Below are positions 11,299 to 21,212 of a stretch of 64,000 nucleotides of DNA, piece by piece. The stretch's first letter is position 1. Each line of letters starts with the position of its first letter. The position numbers and the translations under genes are program-made. A model generated the notes under the pieces. The model was not told the DNA's origin. It made no database searches and was given only the letters and a program-made list of their open reading frames with translations. Source of the DNA: Guillardia theta CCMP2712 (Eukaryota; Cryptophyceae; Pyrenomonadales; Geminigeraceae); the NCBI RefSeq assembly GCF_000315625.1, contig NW_005434599.1:377175-441174 (forward strand), given 5' to 3'.

Positions 11299-11791
11299 TC
11301 AGAAACCAGAGTGAGACGAGGAGATCCCGGCAGTCGCCTTGTGTCTGTTGTACAACCAGAGCGCCAGCAGGGGCCCAACCACCATGACGACCAGGCAAAC
11401 GCGCTCGAGCATGTCCAGGATCAGGTCAGCCTGTCGCCCCCCCCGCCGCCCCATGCCAGTCGTCAGACACGTCAAACTGCACGTCAAACTTTAGTCAAAC
11501 TGTGAGGTCAGTGCGGGGAGACGGGCCAAAATGGATGACGAAACCTTCCTAACCATGCTCTAGCAGTGAACGATATGCTCCGCTCGTCGATCCTCCTCCT
11601 CCACCACCACCACCACCACCACTACCTCCTCCTCCTCCTCCTCCTCATCATCATCATCATCATCATCATCCTCATCCTCATCCTCATCCTCATCCTCATC
11701 CTCATCCTCATCCACCACCACCACCTCCACCACCTCCTCCTCCTCCTCCTCATCCACCTCCTACACAGCTCCTGCTCCTCCTGCTCCTGCT

Positions 11792-11838
<47 letters not shown>

Positions 11839-12325
11839 AGCTGCTGCTCCTGCGTCCTANNNNNNNNNNNNNNNNNNNNNNNNNNNNNNNNNNNNNNNNN
11901 NNNNNNNNNNNNNNNNNNNNNNNNNNNNNNNNNNNNNNNNNNNNNNNNNNNNNNNNNNNGTCCTCCTCCTCCTCCTCCTCCTCCTCCTCCTCCTCCTCCT
12001 CCTCCTCCTCCTCCTCCTCCTCCTCCTCCTCATCATCATCATCATCCTCATCCTCATCCTCCTCCTCCTTTGCCTGTTCCTTAATCTCTGCGACCACCTT
12101 CTTGGCCAACACTTTCTCCTTCTTCTCCTTCTCCTTCGCTAACACTCCACCATCATAATTTACTCTTCCTGCTGGCCCAGCTCCTCCTTCTTCTTGCTCC
12201 TTTGACAACCCAACATCCATAACATCCCCATAACACAAACCTGCCCCGTGCACGCGAACCTCCATGCAGAGTACACCATGTATCATCCTTGCCCTGCCGC
12301 TCGCTCGCTCACTTGCTGCTGCCAT
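11299..12325 (-). CDS. Acidic low-complexity protein with C-terminal membrane segment, broken by an assembly gap
   Basis: The minus strand encodes a start (best ATG in MDVGLSKEQEEGGAGPAG near 12217), a lysine-rich helix (VLAKKVVAEIKEQAKEEED), then long runs of E and D from triplet repeats, interrupted by 100 Ns. After the gap come more acidic DE/EE and valine runs. The last exon (about 11430-11299) gives QADLILDMLERVCLVVMVVG followed by PLLALWLYNRHK, a membrane helix with a short tail. Frame continuity through the repeats and the gap cannot be checked. The plus-strand readings (poly-L, poly-H, poly-P) are artefacts of the same repeats. No family is recognised. Confidence 0.4.
11590..12066. 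repeat. CTC/CAC/CAT/CTCATC triplet and hexamer repeats
   Basis: Pure and mixed runs of CTC, CAC, ATC, CTCATC and CTGCTC on the plus strand flank the N gap on both sides. The gap was probably left because this repeat could not be assembled. Confidence 0.9.
11860..11959. other. Assembly gap of 100 N
   Basis: Exactly 100 undefined bases inside the triplet repeat. A round 100 usually marks a gap of unknown size, so repeat length and frame across it are unknown. Confidence 0.98.
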
Positions 12326-12449
12326 TCAATCATCGCCTCTTTTTCTTCGTCTCGCCTCTCGCCTCTCTTGTTGCTTCTGCTCGATTCTGCTTGTTTACTC
12401 GTGATGATTGTATGGCGCAGGGAGTTGGCGTTGGAGGAGCGACTGCACC

Positions 12450-13480
12450 ATGTCCTTTCCAGACAGTCAAGCCGCCTACAGGCTTCTGGTCAAGTCCATG
12501 TCGCCATGGCCGTTGTTCTCTTCCAACTGGTTCCGCATGTTGGAGGGGATACAGCAGATCACAGACGCAGCTGTGCTAGAGAACAAGAACGTGGATAGGG
12601 ACACACAGGCCAGCACAACGCTGTGGGAGAGGAACGAGCTGATAGTTCGATACATCCTCGAAGAAGGGAAGCTGAACCTTACTCTGAGGCTGCTGGTGGA
12701 TTTCAAGGACCTGCAACGGCAGGAGCAGTTTGCGAACAAGCTCTCGGCAGCGAAGCAGGCGGAGCCCAACGCGAGCTTCGACGACTTGTCGACGATCAAG
12801 ATCAAGGCAGCACTGTTCGAACAAACTCTTGGAGTGCTGATACTCTGCTCCATCACGTCGATCGAAGCCTTGCAGGTCATCGACTTTCCACTCTTCATCG
12901 AGCACATTGCTAAGACGTTGGAATTTGCCCTGATGCACCCTGAGATGGTGCGGTCACCCGATTCCTATAGAAGACAAGAAGTCTTGGCTGTCTCCTACAT
13001 ATTTCACATCCTACAAGCCATGGACCAGCTGCAAGAGGATAGAATAATGGAAGTGATGCAAGAGAAGAAAGTTTTCCCGTCCTTGGTCAGGAACATAGCC
13101 ACCTATCACACCTACTACCAGACGAATGTGAAGAAGCATTCTGTCATGGTAGGCTGTGTTGGACCCCTTCCTGAAATCTCACCTTCCTCCCAGGCGGTCT
13201 CTTCCTTTGTCAACACTGAAGCATTCAAGACGAACCCGAAGGCTTTCCTGCAGGACGATGAGACCAAGTCTCTGATCGTCTCGTTGGAGGAGAGTTTAAT
13301 CAAGGTTCTTGTGAGGGAGGGCGAGCCGAGGCCTGATAGGTGGCAGGAACATTTCTCAGACTACTCGAAGAAGAAGTTGATTCGGGTCCGATGTGCTGTC
13401 GTGCCCGATCGTTGAACTAACGTTGCTCACTCGCAGCCTTTGCTAGACTTCATCTTGCGGAACAAGCCCCCCAAGTGAGG
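12450..13480 (+). CDS. Hypothetical helical protein
   Basis: Three exons: 12450 to about 13148, about 13193-13391, and about 13437-13480. The first intron (GTAGGCTG...CTCCCAG) and second (GTCCGATG...CTCGCAG) are 44-46 bases and keep the frame: ...KKHSVM / AVSSFVNTEAFK, then ...KKKLIR / PLLDFILRNKPPK and stop. The protein is all-helical and leucine-rich (WERNELIVRYILEEGKLNLT, RRQEVLAVSYIFHILQAMDQ), as in armadillo-like scaffolds. I do not recognise it. I chose the ATG at 12450 (MSFPDSQAAYRLL) because upstream in-frame sequence looks non-coding. It is divergent from the acidic gene. Confidence 0.6.
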
Positions 13481-13691
13481 ACGGGGGAGACAAGCCATCA
13501 AGCGTGGAGAGCAGGGTGGAAGGAAGAAATGAGAGAAGTGGGGAAGAGATAGAGAGGGAAAGAGGGTGAAGGAAGCGAGGTAGAACAGAATCTCAAGTGT
13601 TATTAATCAAAGTCAAAATGTTCTCGGATCCTTGCCGCCAGGTATATTTCTAGAGATACGATAATTTGAAAGGCGAGGCAAGAGAAGGGAG

Positions 13692-16600
13692 TCATCCAAC
13701 CGGAGAGTCGTTCTTCTTGAGCAGCCCGAAGTTCTTAAGGATCTTGATCTGGTGTGCTCGCTTCGTTACGTTGAGATCATCCCAGAGCTGGTCAAGTACG
13801 TCAAGCATGCTTCCGTCGATGCTATTTTCACGGAAAGCTGAGACGTGTTCCTTGAGCTCAATCTGTTCGAGCTTCCGGCAAACGTCATCGACCGTCATGC
13901 TAAAGACTGGAGGCTCTGTCGCTGCGGAAGTCTTGGAGTTTGCAGACGAAGAACTTGACTGAGTTTCCACATCGCTGAGCATCTGCGTCAAAGCCTCCTC
14001 CATTGCTTGTGCATCAGGAAAGCGTTCCTTCTTGTCCTTTTTCAATGCCATGCGAATGAAGTTGTTGCATTTGCTCGAGACGCCTTCGATCAGAGGAGGC
14101 GTGAGGTGGAGGATGTTCAAGCCAAGATTAGAGTGTTCTTCGCGTGTCAGGCAAGCATCTTCGATAGACAGTTCTCCTTCGTTGCTTGTCTGCCCTTTCA
14201 GATTTACAAACGGATGATTTCCTGAGAGCATCTTGTAAAAGATGACGCCAAGACTCCATACATCTGTCCTGATGTCAATGTCCATGGTCACTCCTCGCAC
14301 TTGCTCTGGTGACATGTACAACGGATTTCTCAGCAGATCTCGCGCTTTCGATGTTTCTGGCCTGAGAGGATCATTCTTCTGCATTCCCACATCAATTATC
14401 ACAATTCTATTGTCTTCCGATGATATCATTACGTTCGATGGTTTTAAATCGTAATGTGTTATTCCTCTGTAATGTAAATTTGCCACTCCATGCACAAGCT
14501 GTGATATGAAATTCTTACTATCTTCCCAGGGAAGCGCTTTGTCTTGCATCAAACTTTCTAGAGTAACACCATCTATATATTCCATCACAACTATTAGCTG
14601 GCTGTCAGATATTCCTGCATCCAACACCTTGACAATGTTGCGGTTCTCAACCAGCTGTAATTTCATTAACATTTCCATATCGTGGTCGTTCTCATCTGTA
14701 AATCTTGAGTTACACAATTTGATTGCGACAGTCTCATTGCGCTTATCCCTCCCACGATAGACTTGACTCATCGATCCCACCGCGACTAAAACATCTAGAG
14801 AGTACTTGGTGTCATTCAGGATTATTTGACGGACACTCGATCTAATTGTTGCTATCTTTGTCGGAACACTCCTGCCATACGAACAGTCTGCAGGACACAC
14901 GCCATCAAGAATTCCAGATAAAATATTTAAAATATTTTCGCAAGATTGTTCGAATGTTTTAGGGTCCATCTTCCTGTTTTTCCCTCTATGTAAGAGGAGT
15001 CGGTCACTTTCATTCATCAAGATCATGATATTCTCACGTATGACTGGATCCTGCAGCATTTCTCTGTGTGTAAGGATAGTTCCGAGTGCTGTCACATCCC
15101 ATTTTGTGTAAGATTGTGATAAGATCTTGGTACGTATACTAGATGACTTGACATCACATCGGCTTATTAGATTTCTTGCATTGATATCTTGCCATGAATT
15201 TCCTGTCATGGATTGCCACAGATGAAGAAATGCATCCTGCATGACTTCCGAGCCAAGCTCAGTGATAAGTCTACAGTATTTGCCATAATTCTCTGCATCA
15301 ATTTGTTCTGGTGTTTTTGATTCTTTTCGATTTGCATCTGCATTGATGATGTTATCAAATATGAATGAATTCTGACCAGGCTGTATCGGTGGAACTAGGT
15401 CCAGAGAGAAGGGGCTGCAGATTTCTGCCCATAGAGCAGATTCAAAGTAGGGTGGCCTTCCATTGCTGTCATCGTGAAGATCATCATTACTCTTAGCAGC
15501 AACAGAATGGTCGACTTGTTGTGGAATTACAATCTCTGAAATTTCAGGCTTCTGCTTCTTATTCTTCACCACTCTCTTGGTCCAATCGATTTCAAAAACG
15601 CTTTCACACTTCATAAGTAATTCTAGATAGTAATCAGGTTTGTATTTGGCATCTGCTGTCATGATACTTGATGCAGCTTCTGCAGCGTCCTGGAAGGACA
15701 TATCTTTCTTACCCAATTCTCCTAGTCTGCGCCGAATTTCTTGAATGTAGAGAATATTTGACCTTGGTTTTGCATCTATGATAGAATTTCCATCTTGTAG
15801 AACAAGTTGACGGTTTCTGCACGCTTCCAACGCATTTTCTGCATCTTCAAAATTTACGAAATTCACGAAGGCGTAACCATCCATGAGACGAATTGGCGGC
15901 AGTCCATTGCTTTGCACCAAAGGACCGAATGCACTAAAAGCCTTCTCTAAACTTGATGCATCAGCATCATAAAGATTCATGACGTAAAGAGTAAAGCATA
16001 GCAACGTTTGCTTGATTCCGTCGCATTTGATATAAACAATTGGTACCGGATGATTAGGGTTCTTTTTACGATGTTCTTCTTCAATCCACTTCTCATAATT
16101 ATACTTAGCACGAAGTGCCTCCTCTGAATTACGAAAATTGAAATACACAAGCGGACATCCATAATATCGCGGATCGTTGTCTGTTGCAACAATGTAGAAT
16201 ATTGCCTGCGGGTGAAAATCATTTTTCAGCTTCACACAAATTTCTTCCAATCCATCGTCTTGACGCATCCATTTTAAGCATACTGTTTGGTTAGGTTGAA
16301 AAGGTTGTTGATTATTGTTGTAAGGCTTACTTTTCAAATAAACTATGGGTTTTTCCATACCTCCTGCACCCCAGATCTTTGCATGTTGTACTTCGATCCA
16401 TTCCTCAATTCTCGCACGTGCATTTACAGCTTGTTCATGATCAGCATAATTGAAGAAAACGAGAGCACTTCCCTCATTTTGTGGATCTGAATCCTTGTTT
16501 ATGCACAGTGAGCAGGCTTGTGGCTTGATATTATCGTATATGCTTTGGCAAATCTCCTTCATCTCTTTCACTGGCCTGAGCCATTTGACGCAAACTGTTT

Positions 16601-16721
16601 GGTTAGGAGGAAAGAACATTCTCGTTGAGTAGGATGCGAGAAAGAAGATGAATCTTCGGCTCGCAACTGCGGAAAAGGAGTAGAAAGCTGTTCCTCGAAA
16701 GGCTTCACAGATATAGAGCAA
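13692..16721 (-). CDS. RRM-like repeats + protein kinase + SAM domain protein
   Basis: Single uninterrupted frame of 1,009 codons. Residues about 38-145 and 145-245 are two copies of a 100-residue module beginning PNQTVCVKW / PNQTVCLKW. A canonical-looking RRM follows at about 245-340 (LYVMNLYDADASSLEKAFSA, DGYAFVNFVNFEDAENAL). Near 560-610 is a helical segment (KWDVTALGTILTHREML...LLHRGKNRKM) that resembles the HEPN-like domain of DZIP3 (inference). The kinase domain (about 660-905) has a glycine loop VGSMSQVYRG, lysine in VAIKL, HYDLKPSN in place of HRD, IIDVG in place of DFG, and SPEQVRG. A SAM domain (about 930-1000) follows. The catalytic aspartates are present, so activity is plausible. 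The ATG at 16619 (MFFPPNQTVC) is an alternative start that fits the repeat boundary better. Intronless and AT-richer than its neighbours. Confidence 0.8.
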   Translation of the reverse strand: MLYICEAFRGTAFYSFSAVASRRFIFFLASYSTRMFFPPNQTVCVKWLRPVKEMKEICQSIYDNIKPQACSLCINKDSDPQNEGSALVFFNYADHEQAVNARARIEEWIEVQHAKIWGAGGMEKPIVYLKSKPYNNNQQPFQPNQTVCLKWMRQDDGLEEICVKLKNDFHPQAIFYIVATDNDPRYYGCPLVYFNFRNSEEALRAKYNYEKWIEEEHRKKNPNHPVPIVYIKCDGIKQTLLCFTLYVMNLYDADASSLEKAFSAFGPLVQSNGLPPIRLMDGYAFVNFVNFEDAENALEACRNRQLVLQDGNSIIDAKPRSNILYIQEIRRRLGELGKKDMSFQDAAEAASSIMTADAKYKPDYYLELLMKCESVFEIDWTKRVVKNKKQKPEISEIVIPQQVDHSVAAKSNDDLHDDSNGRPPYFESALWAEICSPFSLDLVPPIQPGQNSFIFDNIINADANRKESKTPEQIDAENYGKYCRLITELGSEVMQDAFLHLWQSMTGNSWQDINARNLISRCDVKSSSIRTKILSQSYTKWDVTALGTILTHREMLQDPVIRENIMILMNESDRLLLHRGKNRKMDPKTFEQSCENILNILSGILDGVCPADCSYGRSVPTKIATIRSSVRQIILNDTKYSLDVLVAVGSMSQVYRGRDKRNETVAIKLCNSRFTDENDHDMEMLMKLQLVENRNIVKVLDAGISDSQLIVVMEYIDGVTLESLMQDKALPWEDSKNFISQLVHGVANLHYRGITHYDLKPSNVMISSEDNRIVIIDVGMQKNDPLRPETSKARDLLRNPLYMSPEQVRGVTMDIDIRTDVWSLGVIFYKMLSGNHPFVNLKGQTSNEGELSIEDACLTREEHSNLGLNILHLTPPLIEGVSSKCNNFIRMALKKDKKERFPDAQAMEEALTQMLSDVETQSSSSSANSKTSAATEPPVFSMTVDDVCRKLEQIELKEHVSAFRENSIDGSMLDVLDQLWDDLNVTKRAHQIKILKNFGLLKKNDSPVG

Positions 16722-17853
16722 GTTGATATCAAAGTTGCTGTTGATTCGATGGGATTACGAATTCAGTGATCTGCAACTTAAAGAATTGAGCAACGACTGA
16801 TGGTTTCGTTGTCTTTTTCCTTGTTCCTTCATCACCTTTGCTCTTACTTAGTCTCTGTCACCGTCCACGCTAGAACCCTAATATTTATCTGTCGCCTGGC
16901 CTTTCGCTCTACCTCCTTTCTTCTTGCCTACCACCGAGCGCAAGCAAGATGTCACCCTCAAGTCCTCCCCGCTGTCTTCCCTGCCTCTCCTGTCCACTTC
17001 TTGTCCCTCTTTGTGTTCTTTTTTTGTGTTTTTTTTTCCTCTTTGTTTCTAGCCGCCAACCCAGTCCTCTACCCCACCTCTGTACCGCTACCCTTACCTG
17101 GACCCACCCAGGGGCTATGGTACCCCTACCATCAATGTGACCAATGCAATAGGCAACTTGCAAGGATCATCCTTTGATGCCCTTTACTATCTAAATATTC
17201 CAATAAGATCATTATGTTATAAAAGGTATCCATATGGCCTTTGTAAACAACATCCCCCACCCCCACCATATATGAATGCCCACCCCACGATTCATACTAC
17301 CCTTTAGCCGCTTGATTTCCCATTTCTTTTGTACCATCTACCCCCTACCCACACTGACCCAGTACCCCCTCCTCTTCCTATCCTCTTCCCTTCTCCTAGT
17401 AGGACTTTAGAGCCCTTGAACTACCCCACCCTTTTGTTGCACGACTTAGGGAATAGCACCCCACCCTGAACTACCCTACCTAAGTATACCATTGTTCATG
17501 CCATTGCTCGTGCCTCTACCCACCCAACCAACCATACATGTCAAGGTTACTTCACTACCCCATTTAGAAGCCAATACTACCCACCTTCTGGTAAGTTGCA
17601 GCAGATATACTACCCAAAATAATGGATTATAGTACCCCACCCCGCTGTTCATGAAGTACCCACCCCACTTCATATCACGGATTCAAAACTTGGTAGCCCC
17701 CTGGCTACCCTACTCGAAGGCTTCGGCGAACTAAATCGAGTGCTCGCCGACCGGGCCGGGGCCGTGGGCTCAGTTTGTCCGGATCCGGCCGGGCCGCTAC
17801 TTATGCTTCCCTGACTGAAAAGCGATTATGAGCCTCTTCAGCGTGTGTCCGTC
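16722..17853. promoter_or_regulatory. Divergent spacer rich in TACCCC words with a terminal GC island
   Basis: No gene is seen. From about 17050 to 17700 the plus strand is dense in CTACCCC, TACCCACC and CCCCACC words. Bases 17735-17805 switch to a GC island (GACCGGGCCGGGGCCGTGGG, GGGCTCAG, GGATCCGGCCGGGCCG). The next start codon is at 17854. The same pairing of tract and island occurs in other spacers of this window, so a promoter role or a dispersed repeat is suggested. Confidence 0.4.
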
Positions 17854-19012
17854 ATGGTGTGGATAGAGGCACTGGCGGGCGTAGCGTTCGCATCGTTCAT
17901 CATCCCCTTCCTCCTTGCTGCCTTCGTGTGGAAGAGACAGGACCTCAAGGTAGAGCTGCGTCCATGCGCTCTCCCACTCAAGGAGCTGCTGATTCTCATT
18001 CTTCTTTACACCGGTGTTGACCTGAACTTTGCAGAAGAAGTACGATTGCGAGTGGGCGCTGGTCACGGGTGCATCGAGTGGTATTGGGAAGGTTCTCACG
18101 GAGAAACTTTGTCAACAGGTCTATGCCTGCCAGTCTGTTTGTGATTACCCGCTCACTGGACTCATCTTCAGGGAATCAATGTCGTCATGGTAGCCTTGGA
18201 CGATTCTTTGCTCGGTGAGAGCTACGAAGAATTGAAGAAGAGGTGTTTTCTTTTACCATGTTGCTGTACACCATCTGATGTTAACTTCGAAAGGTATCCG
18301 GATGTTCAGATCCGAAAAGTTGGGGCAGATCTTAGTCGTGAAGGATACATGGAGAAAATTAAGGACTCGACGAAGGACATATCCATTACTTGTGTGTTCA
18401 ACAATGCAGGATACATTACCACGGGGATGTTCGCTGATGTTCCAATAGAGAAGCATCTGCTCAACCTTCATTGCAACTCCACATGCGCCGTTCAGATCAC
18501 GCATCACTTCCTGAACAAGATGCTCGACTCTGGCAAGAAAGGGCTGGTCTGCTTCACGTCCTCTCCAGCGGGGTGCATGCCAAGTCCGTTTGCCGCCATC
18601 TATGGATCGTCCAAAGCATTCCTGACAGAGTTCGCAACGTCCTTGGCTCCCGAAGTGAAGTACAACGGCGTCGATGTCCTTGTTGTGCATCCCTCTCCGG
18701 TGGCCTCCAACTTCTACAACTCAGTACACAAGATTTCCTCCATTGCTTTCTTCCAGAAGACTGTCCGGGGCCCAGAGAACATCGTCGAATACATGTTTGC
18801 AGGAGCTGGAAGGACTGTGATTGTGGAAGAGGTATATTGAGTGGAAAGTGCTCTGGTTGTAACTCAGTTCTCAGGGGTATTTCTGCTTCTTCGTGAGAGG
18901 AGTGCTCTTGAAGCTGATTGACGTGGCCTTCCTGACCAACATCATCACTCGCTGCATCCATCTCAACGCTGATTACAAGAAAGTGACTGTCCAGAGGAAG
19001 AAATCCAATTGA
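17854..19012 (+). CDS. Membrane-anchored short-chain dehydrogenase/reductase (17-beta-HSD/KAR-like)
   Basis: NAD(P)-dependent oxidoreductase of the SDR superfamily; sequence style fits the HSD17B12/HSDL group of steroid or very-long-chain 3-ketoacyl-CoA reductases, but the substrate cannot be read. Five exons are joined by introns of 44-85 bases. Exon 1 is a membrane anchor (ALAGVAFASFIIPFLLAAFV). Exon 2 begins KKYDCEWALVTGASSGIGK with the cofactor loop TGxxxGIG. Then come INVVMVALDD, FNNAG, the catalytic serine in VCFTSS, and YGSSK (YxxxK). The C-terminus ends in a hydrophobic helix (VLLKLIDVAFLTNIITRC) and a KKSN tail; a KKxx-like ending fits ER residence (inference). I chose the ATG at 17854, just before the anchor. 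Confidence 0.85.
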
Positions 19013-19136
19013 GCAATGTGGACAGCATATGCTGTAAGTTTCCGACTTGGTTTTAAGAATAGGTTAAATGTTTCATTGAACAAAGCATTAAAAAAGAAAG
19101 GGGTATTTACACAGACATCGATTGAAAGAGCATAGG

Positions 19137-20321
19137 TCATGGAACAAGTGATACAGGAATCTCTGATGCTGCATGTGATTGTTGACCTTTCTTCAGCAGC
19201 TGAAGGTACGGCTCCATTGGGGTGTTAACATAAGGCAGGTGAACTCCGTCCCTCTCTGTCCTCTTGTTGAGAGGAGGAAGCTTACCTGCGTCTAAGCTTA
19301 TGCGCGTGAGATATTTGGGCTTGCCTGGCATGGGATTCTTTTCTCTTGCTTCCTCGGGGCTGAGAATTGAAAAGATGGCCACAGGAATACTGCGCACCTT
19401 GGTAGAATTAAACATTTCCTTGGAGGGGAGGGAGTGACTGTTTGCTGCGGTGATCTCCGACAGCTTCTTCATCTTTGTATCATGGCTGTATGGTGAGACC
19501 GACCTTCTCCCTCTGCCCAGTCCGGAACTTGATCGCTGAGGGACTTCAGCATCCGATCTCACTTTATGCATCCTCCCCACGAGGACCGGCTCTGTCGATC
19601 TCGAACGTTGTTTCAGAAGCGTCTTCTTCCTCTCGTGAGGGCTTCCACTTAGCTGCATCAGCTTGCTGCCGGCAAAGTTCCCCTTCTTGAGGTAGTTGAT
19701 GTCGTTCTGAATCATGATCAGCGCCTGGTCCATCCTATCTGGCATGTTTGCGAATGGCAATTTAGAGCGCGCGAGCCGCTTGCAGGGAGTTTGATGCAGA
19801 GCCTTCCTCTGCGGGAGGGGATTGAATCCTCCCATGGCCGGATCATCCATCCATGGCCGAACCGTCATGGTGGGCTGCTGAGCGAGCTGGGGTTCGGCAT
19901 AGCCCATGTCGAAGCTGCTCTCTGGGGACAAGGAGCTGCGTGACCTCAAGGACAGCTCCTCGAGTGAACCGGTCTCATCGACCGAGTAGAGAGGAATGTC
20001 ACTCTTGCGGATATGGTATGGAGCCTTCCTTTCCTTTCCACCGTTCCCATTCGCCCTTCTCGACGACCTTTTACTTGCGTTCTTGTCAACGGCTGCGGCA
20101 TCAACCTGGTTCTGGGCATCGTGGTCTTCTTCGATTGCTGTGTCCATTCCTTCCACTGAGCTCTCTTCTTGCATCACGATGTCCTTCTCTTGCACCTCAT
20201 CAAAGCTTGCATCACTGCTATCATGGGGCTCTTGGCCTCTCAACTGACTGTCGTCATCCACATCAATGTCATCCCTCTCCTCCTCCCCATCGTGTTGACG
20301 TTGCAAGTTTTCTGCCTGCAT
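19137..20321 (-). CDS. Hypothetical disordered protein
   Basis: Single-exon frame of 394 codons. The N-terminal 80 residues are strongly acidic (DDIDVDDDSQLRGQE), followed by basic/serine-rich sequence (NASKRSSRRANGNGG) and many RS/SP sites (RSSLSPESS, GRRSVSP). There is no catalytic domain, membrane segment or recognised repeat. SP/RS sites suggest phosphorylation (inference). It converges with the SDR gene 125 bases away. Confidence 0.6.
   Translation of the reverse strand: MQAENLQRQHDGEEERDDIDVDDDSQLRGQEPHDSSDASFDEVQEKDIVMQEESSVEGMDTAIEEDHDAQNQVDAAAVDKNASKRSSRRANGNGGKERKAPYHIRKSDIPLYSVDETGSLEELSLRSRSSLSPESSFDMGYAEPQLAQQPTMTVRPWMDDPAMGGFNPLPQRKALHQTPCKRLARSKLPFANMPDRMDQALIMIQNDINYLKKGNFAGSKLMQLSGSPHERKKTLLKQRSRSTEPVLVGRMHKVRSDAEVPQRSSSGLGRGRRSVSPYSHDTKMKKLSEITAANSHSLPSKEMFNSTKVRSIPVAIFSILSPEEAREKNPMPGKPKYLTRISLDAGKLPPLNKRTERDGVHLPYVNTPMEPYLQLLKKGQQSHAASEIPVSLVP

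Positions 20322-21212
<891 letters not shown>

Noticed and set aside
11566-12084. Plus-strand poly-H/poly-L/poly-P open frame across the N gap
   Set aside because: Triplet-repeat artefact with no start context or ordered sequence; the minus strand has a membrane-tail exon and a lysine-rich helix.
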